Below, in pieces: positions 29,068-38,008 of a stretch of DNA of 64,000 nt; within the stretch, counting starts at the first letter, position 1, and every line of letters starts with the position of its first letter. Origin of the DNA: JAMQPK01 sp963782595 (GTDB lineage: Bacteria > Acidobacteriota > Vicinamibacteria > Vicinamibacterales > JAMQPK01). Under the pieces are notes generated by a model. The model did not search any database. It was not told the origin of the DNA and was given only the letters and a program-made list of their open reading frames with translations. Where the stretch lies: the NCBI GenBank assembly GCA_963782595.1, contig CAWAKJ010000003.1, forward strand, positions 372,001-436,000, in the 5' to 3' direction. The translations under genes were made by a program, and so were the position numbers.

Positions 29068-30659
29068 TACTGCTTGCGAACGGTCACGAACTGCTCGTCG
29101 CCGCGCCGATTGATGAGCATACCCACGGCACGCCCGGACGGCACCGTCCGCAGCGCCGCGCTCGCCTCGTTGGCGTTCGCCACCCGCTTGCGGCTGACTT
29201 CGAGAATCACGTCACCAGGCTGCAGCACGCGCGCCGCCGGGCTGTCGGGATCGATGTCGGTGACGACCGCGCCCTTTACGTTCGCCGGCAACTCGAACTG
29301 CCGGGCGATCTCCGGCGTCACGTTGTTCAGCGTGATGCCGAACCCGGCGCCTGTATCGCCACCACCGCCGCCGGCATCGGCCTGACGGTTGGTTTCCGTC
29401 TCGAGATTGAGCTCTTCGACGCGCACGGTGATGGTTCGTTCCTTACCCTCGCGGATGATCTTGATCGGAACGGTGGTTCCTGGCGTCGTGCCTGCGACCA
29501 GCGTGGGCAGATCGTCGCTGCGCATGATTGGCTTGCTGTTGAACTCGACGATCACGTCGCCGGGCTCGATGCCCGCTGTCGCTGCCGGGCCGGGCGGTAC
29601 CTGCGCCACGACCGCGCCCCGCCGATCCTTCAGGCTGAGCGCTTCCACTTCATCGGGCGAAACCGGACGCACCGACACGCCGATTCGTCCGCGTGTGATC
29701 TTGCCGGCGCGCAACCCGGTCAGCACGTCGCGAACCGTATTGATTGGAACCGCGAATCCGATTCCGATGTTCCCCGTAGTGCCCATCGCGGATCCGCCGC
29801 TGTAAATCGCGGTGTTGATGCCGATGACCTCGCCGCGGGCGTTCAGAAGCGGTCCGCCCGAGTTACCGGGGTTGATCGCCGCGTCGGTCTGGATGAGCGG
29901 TTGTTTGCGCCCAGGCGTGAAGTCGAACGCATTCCGTCCGGTCGCGCTCACGACGCCGACGCTGACCGTGTGCGCCAGTCCGAACGGGTTGCCGATCGCC
30001 ATGACCCAGTCGCCGGGCTCCATCTGGCTCGAGTCGCCGAACTTGGCGATCGTCAGATCGCGGGTCGGTTTCTCGACGAGTTGAATCAGGGCGCTGTCGG
30101 TCAGCGGATCGCGGCCGATGACCTTCGCCTCGTAGTACTCCTCTTCCTCGTCGTGGAAGAACTGCACTTCGATTTTTGAGGCGCCTTCGACCACATGGTT
30201 ATTGGTCAGGATGAAGCCGTCCTTCGAGATGATGAAACCAGAGCCCGCGGCCTGCGTGGGACGTTCGCGCTGCTGCCGGCGTGGGGGCTGTGGCTGTTGC
30301 TGTCCCTGCCCGCGCGGACCCTGATTCGGTCCGCCCAGGCCGGGGCCACCGAAAAAGCGCTCGAAGAGATCGTCCCCGCCAAAGAACTCGCTGAGGTCCT
30401 GCGTGCGCTGCCGCGATTCGGTGCGGATGCTCACGACCATGGGCGATTGCGCCTTGGCGATATTGCGGAACGTGGCGGCGTCAACAGGGCCCGAGAGTGG
30501 AGCGCTGTTGGTCGCGGGAATCGCCATCGTCTGCGCCGAGGACGCAGGTGACAGGTCGAGCCGCGAGGCGATGACCATCCCCACCACCAGCGACGCCATG
30601 GCGATGAGGACGACATAGAAGATCGTCGTTTTCCGTGAAGATGAACCAAACCAAGACAT
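29067..30659 (-). CDS. Do/HtrA family serine protease (DegP/DegQ-like)
   Basis: About 530 aa from ATG 30659, with GGAGG 8 nt upstream. An N-terminal membrane segment (IFYVVLIAMASLVVGMVIA) anchors it facing the periplasm. The trypsin-like domain has His in ILTNNHVVEGA, Asp in DPLTDSALIQL and Ser in NPGNSGGPLLNARG. Two PDZ domains follow (IGVSVRPVSPDEVEAL; FGITLNNVTPEIARQFELP). A Gly/Gln-rich loop (GLGGPNQGPRGQGQQQPQP) lies before the protease core. Acts in envelope protein quality control. Confidence 0.95.
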   Translation of the reverse strand: MSWFGSSSRKTTIFYVVLIAMASLVVGMVIASRLDLSPASSAQTMAIPATNSAPLSGPVDAATFRNIAKAQSPMVVSIRTESRQRTQDLSEFFGGDDLFERFFGGPGLGGPNQGPRGQGQQQPQPPRRQQRERPTQAAGSGFIISKDGFILTNNHVVEGASKIEVQFFHDEEEEYYEAKVIGRDPLTDSALIQLVEKPTRDLTIAKFGDSSQMEPGDWVMAIGNPFGLAHTVSVGVVSATGRNAFDFTPGRKQPLIQTDAAINPGNSGGPLLNARGEVIGINTAIYSGGSAMGTTGNIGIGFAVPINTVRDVLTGLRAGKITRGRIGVSVRPVSPDEVEALSLKDRRGAVVAQVPPGPAATAGIEPGDVIVEFNSKPIMRSDDLPTLVAGTTPGTTVPIKIIREGKERTITVRVEELNLETETNRQADAGGGGGDTGAGFGITLNNVTPEIARQFELPANVKGAVVTDIDPDSPAARVLQPGDVILEVSRKRVANANEASAALRTVPSGRAVGMLINRRGDEQFVTVRKQ

Positions 30660-30682
30660 AGCTAGAACCTCCAAGGTCCGGG

Positions 30683-30702
30683 CGAAAGCCGGACACTACG
30701 TA
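30683..30702. repeat. Half-palindrome AAAGCCGGACACTACGTA
   Basis: Right half of the GTAGTGTCCGGCTTTAGCCGGACACTAC family, between the M24 stop (30703) and the htrA ribosome-binding site. Confidence 0.65.
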
Positions 30703-31887
30703 CTACACGAGCCTCACAATTTCCGATTGCGCGGGCCCGGTGACAAGCGCCTCGCGCTGGCCGTAAAACATGTTTATTTCCGTACGCACACCGAATGACT
30801 CGAAATACAGTCCGGGCTCGATCGTGAACCCGGTGCCGGGAAGAAGCCGTCTGTCATCGTGGCTTTCGTAGTCGTCCATGTGCACACCGTTGCCATGCAC
30901 GTCGCGCCCGAGGTTATGGCCCGTCCGATGCAGAATCCGTTCCCCAAACCCCGCCTGCTCGAGCACTGTCCGCGCCGCTCGATCGACCTGCCATCCCCGC
31001 AGGTCGCCCTGTTCGCGGGCTGACTCCTGCACCAGTGCCGCGGCCGCATCGCGCGCCTCGCGAATGGCTTCGAACGCCCGGGCCATCTCCGGATGTGGGT
31101 GGCGTCCTGTGAACCCCACCCAAGTAATATCGGCATAAACCGCCTGCGGGTCGTCCTTCCTTTTCGCCCACAGGTCGAGAAGGACGAGCTCTTCGGCCCG
31201 TATCGGCCGCGCGCGGTGGGCCGTGGGCAGATAGTGTGGGTTGCCCGCGTTCTCCTGAGCCGCCACAACCGGGTGCGAGTCGCTCGTCAGTCCTTCCTCC
31301 TCGAACCAGGCCGCCATCTGCTGCTGAACCCCGAATTCGGTCATCGCCTCGTTATCGCGCACGCCTTTGGTAATGAGCTCGAACGCGCGATCCTTGACGC
31401 GATAGAGCGCTTGCGAAGCCTCGCGATGAGTCGCGAGCGCCCGAGTGTCCCACACGGCTTCGAAACGCTGGACGAGATCCCCGGAGGATTCGACGTCGAC
31501 GCCGCGATTCCGGACGAGCTCCACAGTGCCGGCGTCGATCCGGGAGATATACGGAATTGCGCACTCCCGCGAATACTCCATGGCCACGCGCTTGACGCCG
31601 CTCAGCAGCGCGGTGAGCGCGGCGTCGAGCTGCTGCCGCCCGGCGTATACGGTTTTCTGGCCTGGAAGGGCATCGAGCGTCGATCGTTCGATCGCATGTA
31701 CCAGGCCTCGCGGCTCGCCGCTTGCGGGCACCAGATAGAACCAGCGCCGCGTCGTCATCTTCTCGCCGTTCGCCGTCCCCAGCAAACGAGCGGCAATGGG
31801 ATTTGAGCCGTGGAAATCATAAAGCAGCCAGCCGTCGAGCCCCTCGGCTTTGAGTGACTGCTGAATGGCGGCAATATCGAGAGGCAT
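30703..31887 (-). CDS. M24 family metallopeptidase (Xaa-Pro aminopeptidase-like)
   Basis: 394 aa creatinase/prolidase-type enzyme. The metal-binding residues are visible as Asp in LDLWAKRKDDPQ and YADITWVGF, His in HRTGHNLGRDVHG, and Glu in FTIEPGLYFE and VRTEINMFY. The N-terminal domain (LKAEGLDGWLLYDFHGSNPIA) is the usual creatinase-like domain. Cleaves Xaa-Pro bonds in the cytoplasm. Upstream of htrA on the same strand and divergent from the VWFA gene. Confidence 0.92.
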   Translation of the reverse strand: MPLDIAAIQQSLKAEGLDGWLLYDFHGSNPIAARLLGTANGEKMTTRRWFYLVPASGEPRGLVHAIERSTLDALPGQKTVYAGRQQLDAALTALLSGVKRVAMEYSRECAIPYISRIDAGTVELVRNRGVDVESSGDLVQRFEAVWDTRALATHREASQALYRVKDRAFELITKGVRDNEAMTEFGVQQQMAAWFEEEGLTSDSHPVVAAQENAGNPHYLPTAHRARPIRAEELVLLDLWAKRKDDPQAVYADITWVGFTGRHPHPEMARAFEAIREARDAAAALVQESAREQGDLRGWQVDRAARTVLEQAGFGERILHRTGHNLGRDVHGNGVHMDDYESHDDRRLLPGTGFTIEPGLYFESFGVRTEINMFYGQREALVTGPAQSEIVRLV

Positions 31888-31973
31888 CGGAAAATTCAGT
31901 ATAGCCGCTCCCCCTACTTGGACGCCCTACCCGTGGGAATGGTTTGTTTATAATGACAAGACAAGGGAGAACT

Positions 31974-34199
31974 ATGTTGAAAGGCCCCAGTCTGGCAACG
32001 GCCGTGACACATCCGGCCAAAGCCGGACACTACGTATTGACGAGCGCGGTCGGTTTAATGTTCGCGACCGCCTTTGTGGCGGCGCAGACGCCCGCGCAGC
32101 CTACCTCGCCGCCGACCCCCGAAGTTACCTTCAAGGTCGAGGTGAACTACGTCGAAGAAGACGTACGTGTTGTCGACAGGAACGGCAATTTCGTCCGCGG
32201 TCTCAAACGTGAAGATTTTCAGGTCTTCGAGGACGGGAAGCCGCAGAAAGTGGAAACCTTCGGCATGGTCGACATTCCCAATACGCGTCCACGGAGACCC
32301 TTGTATCTGGGTCCGGAGGCTCTGCCGATCGAGCCGGACGTTGCGGTCAACAAACAAGTGCTCGACGGCCGCCTGTACCTCATCGTGCTCGACGACTACC
32401 ATGTCGCGCCGCTTCGCAGCCAGAACGTAAAGAATCTCGCGCGCCGCTTCGTGCTCGAGAAACTCGGCCCCGATGATCAGGCCGCGGTGGTCGTCACGAG
32501 CGGGTTGTTGCGGGCATCTCAGGACTTCACGCAGAACCGGCGGCTGCTCATCGACGCCATCGACAACTTCCTCGGTCAGAAGCTCCCGTCGGCCGGCGTA
32601 GAACGCAACGAGAAGATGTCGCGGCAGATGAACGCTTCGGGAGCGCCCACCGACGACGTCGGCGATCCCATCCAGATCGATCCATCCAACCGTTACGTGG
32701 GCGACGACGCCGCGGCCGAACGCATGTTTCAAGCACGGCAGTCGCTGAATTCGCTCCGCAGCATCTCGGAGTGGATGTCGGCGATTCAGGGCCGGCGCAA
32801 GGCGATCATCTATATCAGCGAAGGCGTCGACTACAACCTGTTCGACATCTTCACGGGCGGCGATCCGTCCAACTTCAATTTCGAAAACTTCAACATGATC
32901 CAGACCGAGACCTACGACACGATCTCGGCCGCCACGCGGAGCAATGTGCAGATCTATGCCGTCGATCCGCGCGGGTTGACGACAATGGCTCAGGAAGAGA
33001 TCGAGATAGGCGGGCTCGCAGTGGGCGCGTATAACCTCGGGCCCAAACAGCTTCTTCAGGAATTGCAGTCGTCACAGCAGAATCTCCGTCAGCTTTCCGA
33101 GGAGACGGGCGGCGTGGCGTTTGTCGGCCGCAATGACTTCAACCAGGCATTCGATCGCATCGTCGAGGAAAACAGCCAGTACTACGTGCTGGGGTATTAC
33201 TCGACCAACGACAGGCGCGACGGCAAGCTGCGCAATATCTCGGTGCGCGTCGCCGGCCACCCGGAGTCACAGGTCACCTACCGGAAGCGCTATGCGGCGC
33301 CGCGCGGACGTGCCCCAAAAAATACGGCCGCCGGGAAGCCGCTCGATCCCACAAAGAGCCTGAATGCCGATCTCGTGAATGCGATGGCCTCGCCGCTTCC
33401 GAAGGCGGGCATTCAGCTTCGCCTCAGTGCGATAGCCAGGAAGGGCGCCGAGAAGAACACCGATGTCGAAGTGCTCATCGACACGCTCGGTCGCGATCTG
33501 ACGTTCGTCGAGAAAAGCGGGACTTTTATCAACAAGCTCTCGATGCAGGTCGGGGTGTTCAACAAGGCAGGCAAGTCGATCTTCGCCGAGCGGCCCGACG
33601 TCGATCTCAACCTGCGGCCCGAGAGCCACGCACGCGTGTCGCAGAACGGCGTGCGCATCCTGCGCCACCTGACGCTGCCGCCCGGACGCTATCAGCTGCG
33701 CGTCGCGGCGCAGGACAGCGGAAAGGTCAAGCAGGGCAGTGCGCATCTGGACATCGACGTGCCCGACTTCACCAAGCCGCCACTCGCCATGAGCAGCATT
33801 GCGCTGGCGGCCACTGCTGACCGCTCCGTGTATTCACCGCCGAAACCCGGGTTTGATCCGTTTAACGGTCTGCTCCCAGGCGCGCCGTCAGCGCTTCGCG
33901 AGTTCCCGAACAACAGTGAGATCGCCGCGGCCTTCGAGGTCTACGTCAACAAACCGACGCCGGTGCACAACTTCGACGTCGCCACTACGGTGAAGGCCGA
34001 TGATGGCCGGGTCGTGTTCAATCACAGCGCTGAGCGCTCCACCGAGGAACTGCATGGCACGGCGGGCGGGTTCGGTTTCAGCGCGCGCATTCCGATCCAG
34101 AACTGGGCGCCGGGTCTCTACGTGCTGGAAATCGCCGCGAAGTCGCGCCTTAGCGACGTTCCGCCTGCATCGCGTGTCATTCAATTCGAGGTGCGATAG
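31974..34199 (+). CDS. Secreted VWFA-related Acidobacterial-type protein
   Basis: 741 aa from ATG 31974, which has AGGGAGA 4 nt upstream; the in-frame ATG at 31944 lacks it. The N-terminus holds a signal peptide (LTSAVGLMFATAFVAAQ). Its leading part, HPAKAGHYV, is encoded by a copy of the 28-nt palindrome. The family pattern is clear: FKVEVNYVEEDVRVVDRNG, LKREDFQVFEDGKPQKVETF, LYLIVLDDYHVAPL, EETGGVAFVGRNDFNQAFD and QYYVLGYYSTNDRRDGK. A canonical DxSxS metal site is absent. Function unknown; a paralogue lies at 55155. Confidence 0.9.
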   Translation: MLKGPSLATAVTHPAKAGHYVLTSAVGLMFATAFVAAQTPAQPTSPPTPEVTFKVEVNYVEEDVRVVDRNGNFVRGLKREDFQVFEDGKPQKVETFGMVDIPNTRPRRPLYLGPEALPIEPDVAVNKQVLDGRLYLIVLDDYHVAPLRSQNVKNLARRFVLEKLGPDDQAAVVVTSGLLRASQDFTQNRRLLIDAIDNFLGQKLPSAGVERNEKMSRQMNASGAPTDDVGDPIQIDPSNRYVGDDAAAERMFQARQSLNSLRSISEWMSAIQGRRKAIIYISEGVDYNLFDIFTGGDPSNFNFENFNMIQTETYDTISAATRSNVQIYAVDPRGLTTMAQEEIEIGGLAVGAYNLGPKQLLQELQSSQQNLRQLSEETGGVAFVGRNDFNQAFDRIVEENSQYYVLGYYSTNDRRDGKLRNISVRVAGHPESQVTYRKRYAAPRGRAPKNTAAGKPLDPTKSLNADLVNAMASPLPKAGIQLRLSAIARKGAEKNTDVEVLIDTLGRDLTFVEKSGTFINKLSMQVGVFNKAGKSIFAERPDVDLNLRPESHARVSQNGVRILRHLTLPPGRYQLRVAAQDSGKVKQGSAHLDIDVPDFTKPPLAMSSIALAATADRSVYSPPKPGFDPFNGLLPGAPSALREFPNNSEIAAAFEVYVNKPTPVHNFDVATTVKADDGRVVFNHSAERSTEELHGTAGGFGFSARIPIQNWAPGLYVLEIAAKSRLSDVPPASRVIQFEVR
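32005..32036. repeat. Palindrome copy in the signal-peptide region of the VWFA gene
   Basis: GTGACACATCCGGCC and AAAGCCGGACACTACGTA form an imperfect copy of the family palindrome, read in frame. Confidence 0.7.
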
Positions 34200-34218
34200 T
34201 GAGGGAGATTCGTGTCTT

Positions 34219-34319
34219 TGGACGCAGAGTACACAGAGGAAGACAGAGAACGCAGAGGTATTTTGATCAAATGCAATTTCTCTGTGCTCTCTGTTTTTTC
34301 TCTGTGTTCTCTGTGTCCC
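34219..34319. repeat. ACAGAGGA/CTCTGTG inverted word element with TTTGATCA centre
   Basis: Left arm (34219-34258) has GACGCAGAG, ACACAGAGG, GACAGAGAACGCAGAGG. The centre is TTTTGATCAAAT. The right arm (34276-34319) has TTTCTCTGTGCTCTCTG and TTCTCTGTGTTCTCTGTGTCC. Same layout and same TTTGATC centre as 14062-14158. Confidence 0.85.
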
Positions 34320-34693
34320 AGGTAATGGCTCAGGCTCCAGCGTTCACCACAGTCTCGAAAGGGGACGCGAGCGGGCAGCAGACGGCCCGTCAGGTGACTG
34401 TGCGCACGGCGGCCGAGTGGAAAACTCTCTGGAAGGAACATGCGCCGGCGGAGAAGATGCCCACCATCGATTTCACGAAGGACATGGTGGTGGGAATTTT
34501 CCTGGGAACCAAGCCGAGCACGGGCCACTCAGTGGAAATCGTCGGCGTGCGGATGCAGGAGGGTGAGCTGATTGTCGAATACGTCCAGAAACAGCCTGGT
34601 CGTGGGACGATGGCCGCCCAGATTCTGACCGAACCGTACCACCTGGTCTCAGTGCCCCAACACGCGGGCACGGTGCGGTTTATTAGCAAGTAG
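34271..34693 (+). CDS. Secreted PrcB-like protein with repeat-derived signal peptide
   Basis: 140 aa from ATG 34271 (a longer frame to 34199 is entirely repeat). The signal peptide QFLCALCFFSVFSVSQVMA is encoded by the right arm of the inverted element at 34219-34319, and the ATG lies at its centre. The mature part, with KTLWKEHAP, DMVVGIFLGTKPSTGHSVEI and PYHLVSVPQHAGTVRF, resembles the PrcB C-terminal domain. Such domains are linked to protease complexes in spirochaetes. Follows the VWFA gene by 71 bp. Confidence 0.78.
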   Translation: MQFLCALCFFSVFSVSQVMAQAPAFTTVSKGDASGQQTARQVTVRTAAEWKTLWKEHAPAEKMPTIDFTKDMVVGIFLGTKPSTGHSVEIVGVRMQEGELIVEYVQKQPGRGTMAAQILTEPYHLVSVPQHAGTVRFISK

Positions 34694-34720
34694 ACCGGTA
34701 AACGACGGCATTACCGTCAT

Positions 34721-34791
34721 GGCAGATGGCGGAGGGCAGATGGCAGAGAACGCGATCTGCCCTCTGCCATCATCCATCTGCCCTCTGCCAT
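34721..34791. repeat. GGCAGATGGC inverted word element
   Basis: GGCAGATGGCGGAGGGCAGA forward in the left half and CTGCCCTCTGCCATCATCCA-type complement in the right half, between convergent genes. Confidence 0.8.
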
Positions 34792-34802
34792 AACAGCGTC
34801 AG

Positions 34803-35264
34803 TTACGTCTCCGGTCCAACCTTAATCTGCTTTAGCTTCACGGGCTTGACGGTCCCGTTGTTCTGCTCGAACTTGTACTGCGGACTCGTCATGCCCGCCA
34901 CTTTCGGCGAGCGCAGCGTGATGGTGGCGATGTCGAGCGGCTGCAGCGGCGCACGCAGACGCTGCCGATCGCCCGTGCCCTGCAACGGCGCCCCAGCCTT
35001 GTCGTACCAGAACTCGCTAATCTGCAGGCCGACGATGGCGTTGGTCGAAGACATGTTCTTGACCTGGAAGGTCGTCACGATCGTGTTGCCCTCGAGTTTC
35101 GCGGTCTGAACGAAACCAAGGTCAGCTGTGCCCCGGAGGGGCGGAGCCGACTTCTTCAGCACCGTCGCCGGGGGCGCAGGCGGTGTCTGGGCTCGCAGGG
35201 ACATCGACACGGGGGCTGTCAAGGCAGCCGCTACCGCGATGGCTATGGCATATCGCACACGCAT
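34803..35264 (-). CDS. Secreted hypothetical protein (FxLYD-like)
   Basis: 153 aa with a clear signal peptide (YAIAIAVAAALTAPVSMSLRAQ). The mature domain runs IVTTFQVKNMSSTNAIVGLQ, EFWYDKAGAPLQGTGDRQRL and PLDIATITLRSP, the strand order of small FxLYD-type beta-sandwich domains. The family assignment is tentative. Convergent with the PrcB-like gene. Confidence 0.7.
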   Translation of the reverse strand: MRVRYAIAIAVAAALTAPVSMSLRAQTPPAPPATVLKKSAPPLRGTADLGFVQTAKLEGNTIVTTFQVKNMSSTNAIVGLQISEFWYDKAGAPLQGTGDRQRLRAPLQPLDIATITLRSPKVAGMTSPQYKFEQNNGTVKPVKLKQIKVGPET

Positions 35265-35318
35265 CTTTCTACTCCTTGGAAAACTGGTAGGGTCTGCGGC
35301 AGATTATACCGATTTTAC

Positions 35319-35374
35319 GGTTCCGGGTTCTGTGTTCCGGAGTTCTGGGTTCCGGTTCCAGGTTCTGGGTTCTC
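35319..35374. repeat. GGTTCTGGGTTCC word repeat
   Basis: Six or so copies of TTCCGGG/TTCTGGG-like heptamers in the gap upstream of the FxLYD-like gene. Confidence 0.7.
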
Positions 35375-35415
35375 GCGCGGGTTTCCGGGGCTAAAATGCT
35401 GGTTTTAGGGCTGTT

Positions 35416-35874
35416 TCACATCTCCCCGTTCCAGTCCTCGGGCTCGGGATTGATGGACCGGATGATTTCGAGGTGCCACTTCCCCCCGCCCCACGGCTCG
35501 ATTACCTCGGTCGCCACGACATCCACGAGGATCTCCGCGAATGTGCGTCCTTCGGGGTCCCCTTCGAGGTGATAGGCGGGCTCGTCCCAGCCGAAGTTCG
35601 GGTAGAGCACGATGGTGAGGAACAGGTCGTACCCGTCGTCGACGACGATCAACTGACCACAGGGCCGCTTGGTCGTCGAGTGGTAGATGAGGTATTTCTC
35701 GGCGCTGTGCGCGCGGATGTACCGCTTCAGCGCGAACTCGCGTGCGACGATCTCTTCAATCGCGATCTTCTTCTCCCAGCAATCGCGGCAGTAGCGTTCG
35801 TCGCCACGCGGCTCGGAGACCTCCTTCGCGCCGCACAGGGCGCAGCGGGCCTTAGCGGTGGACTTGCGGGGCAC
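35416..35874 (-). CDS. Small zinc-ribbon protein downstream of glucan phosphorylase
   Basis: 152 aa. The N-terminus has CALCGAKEVSEPRGDERYC and DC, two CxxC-type pairs that predict a zinc ribbon. The rest, including EKYLIYHSTTKRPCGQLIVV and VVATEVIEPWGGGKW, is a compact alpha/beta domain not recognised. The start overlaps the end of glgP by 23 nt, so translation is coupled. A role in glycogen metabolism is only suggested by position. Confidence 0.75.
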   Translation of the reverse strand: MPRKSTAKARCALCGAKEVSEPRGDERYCRDCWEKKIAIEEIVAREFALKRYIRAHSAEKYLIYHSTTKRPCGQLIVVDDGYDLFLTIVLYPNFGWDEPAYHLEGDPEGRTFAEILVDVVATEVIEPWGGGKWHLEIIRSINPEPEDWNGEM

Positions 35875-38008
35875 CGGAATCCTCCGCCTGGTGGGCCGCT
35901 GGCGCGTACATCTCTTCAGCGTACTGCTTCACCATCCGCGTGGAGCAGAACTGCGGTGCGACCGTGCGGATGCACTCCTTGACGATGCGCAGCCAGGCAT
36001 GCGGGATGCCCTGCTGGTCGCGCTGGTAGTAGGTCGGGACGACCTGTTCCTCGAGCAGGCGATACAGGGCGTCGGCATCCGCCGCGTCCTGTGCGTCATG
36101 GTCGTCGATGCCTCGACCACCCTCGATGACCCATCCGTTGGAGCCGTTGTAGCCTTCCGCCCACCATCCGTCGCCGATGCTGAGGTGCGGGACGCCGTTG
36201 ATGCCGGCCTTCATGCCGCTCGTGCCGCTTGCTTCGAGCGGCTTGCGCGGGGTGTTGAGCCAGACGTCGCAGCCCTGCGTCAGGAAATGGGCGACATGCA
36301 GATCGTAGTCATCCACGAATGCGATACGCCCGCCGTAGATGGGATCGATCGCATGACGATAGATCTGCTGCAGATGGCGCTTCCCCCCGTCGTCGGCGGG
36401 GTGAGCTTTGCCCGCAAAGACAATCTGCACGTGCCGGCGGCTCGACGACAGCAGCCGGATGAGCCGCTCGGGATCTCTGAAAATCAGCTCCGGGCGCTTG
36501 TAGGCGGTAAACCTGCGGGCGAAGCCGATCGTCAACGCACCCGGATCGAGCAACGGGCCGGCGGCCACGACTGCCGCCGCGCTGACGTTTTCCTGCGCCC
36601 ACCGATCGCGCGCGCGCTGGCGGATGAACGTGAAGAGGAATCTCTTCAGCGACGTGCGTGCGCTCCAGAGCTCGCGGTCGGGAATCTCGAGCACGCGGTT
36701 CCAGAAAGGCGGGTCATCCTGGCGATCGCGCCAGTCGGCGCCGAGGTACTGTTCGAACAACTCCGCCAGTTCGAGCGACAGCCACGTCGGTACGTGCACG
36801 CCGTTGGTGATCGTCGTCAGTGCGTTCTGCCCGTTCCGCTCACGCTCCTGAAGCAGCGGCTCCCACATCTTGCGGGTGACGTCGCCGTGCAGGCGGCTGA
36901 CGCCGTTTGCGACGCGCGAGGTCCGCAGCGCGAGCGCGGTCATGTTGAACTGGCCATGATATTCGCCGAGCGCCAGGAAGCGCCCGCGGTGTTCGGTCAG
37001 CGGCCCCCATGCGCCCTGCAGGTGGTGCTCGACGCGATCGAATCCGAACGCGTCGTGTCCCGCGGCGACAGGCGTGTGCGTGGTGAAGATCGTCGCGCGG
37101 CGGACGGCAGCCAGCGCCTCGTCGAAGCTCATGCCCTCGGCAATGAACTCATAGATGCGCTGCAGCACGACGAACGCCGCATGACCCTCGTTGAGATGCC
37201 AGACGGCCGGCGCGATGCCGAGCGCGCGCAGCGCGCGGACGCCGCCGATGCCGAGAATGATCTCCTGCTGCAGTCGCGTCTCGCGATCGCCGCCGTAGAG
37301 ACGCGCGGAGAGGTCGCGATCCTGCGGTGCGTTCTCCTCGAGTCCGGTGTCGAGCAGGTAGAGATTGACTCTGCCGACTCCGACCTTCCAGACGTTGGTC
37401 AGCACGGCGCGATCGCCGAGCGGCACCGCGACCACGCAGGGCGATCCATCCGCCTTGACCGCCTGCTCGATCGCGACGTCGGGCCAGTTGAGCCGCTCGT
37501 ACTCCTCGAGCTGCCAGCCTTCGGCCGACACGGTCTGGTGGAAGTATCCCTGCGGATACATGAAGCCGACGCCCACCAGGGGTATGCCGAGATCGCTCGA
37601 TTCCTTACAATGATCGCCGGCCAGCACGCCGAGACCACCGGCATAGATTGGCAGCGACTGGTGGATGGCAAACTCCGCGGAGAAATACGCGATAGGCGTG
37701 TTCTGAAGCTCGGGGAACCGCCGAGCCATCCAGGTGTTCCTAGCCGAATATGCGGCGTCGAGACCGTCGACGGCGCTGTCGTAGGTTTTCAGGAAGTCGG
37801 GATCCTGCGACATCTGCTCGAGGCGCTCGCGCGAGACGAGCCACAACATTTTCACGGGGTTGTGAGCCGTGGCACGCCAAATCTGGTAGTCGAGGTCGCG
37901 AAAGACCTTTCGAGGCGTGTACTGCCAGCTCCACCAGAGGTTGGCAGCGAGCTCGTCGAGTCGGCTGATGCGTTCGGGAATGGGCGGAAGTCCAGCGTAA
38001 CGAGTCAT
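35852..38008 (-). CDS. glgP: Alpha-glucan phosphorylase (GlgP, DUF3417-containing type)
   Basis: 718 aa. Phosphorolyses alpha-1,4-glucan to glucose-1-phosphate. The N-terminal ISRLDELAANLWWSW region is the DUF3417 extension of the short bacterial type. The active site has VWHLNEGHAAFV, and the PLP-binding lysine is in EASGTSGMKAGINGV. Length is shorter than the E. coli MalP/GlgP type. ATGA overlap with the upstream MFS gene (38005-38008). Confidence 0.95.
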   Translation of the reverse strand: MTRYAGLPPIPERISRLDELAANLWWSWQYTPRKVFRDLDYQIWRATAHNPVKMLWLVSRERLEQMSQDPDFLKTYDSAVDGLDAAYSARNTWMARRFPELQNTPIAYFSAEFAIHQSLPIYAGGLGVLAGDHCKESSDLGIPLVGVGFMYPQGYFHQTVSAEGWQLEEYERLNWPDVAIEQAVKADGSPCVVAVPLGDRAVLTNVWKVGVGRVNLYLLDTGLEENAPQDRDLSARLYGGDRETRLQQEIILGIGGVRALRALGIAPAVWHLNEGHAAFVVLQRIYEFIAEGMSFDEALAAVRRATIFTTHTPVAAGHDAFGFDRVEHHLQGAWGPLTEHRGRFLALGEYHGQFNMTALALRTSRVANGVSRLHGDVTRKMWEPLLQERERNGQNALTTITNGVHVPTWLSLELAELFEQYLGADWRDRQDDPPFWNRVLEIPDRELWSARTSLKRFLFTFIRQRARDRWAQENVSAAAVVAAGPLLDPGALTIGFARRFTAYKRPELIFRDPERLIRLLSSSRRHVQIVFAGKAHPADDGGKRHLQQIYRHAIDPIYGGRIAFVDDYDLHVAHFLTQGCDVWLNTPRKPLEASGTSGMKAGINGVPHLSIGDGWWAEGYNGSNGWVIEGGRGIDDHDAQDAADADALYRLLEEQVVPTYYQRDQQGIPHAWLRIVKECIRTVAPQFCSTRMVKQYAEEMYAPAAHQAEDSGAPQVHR

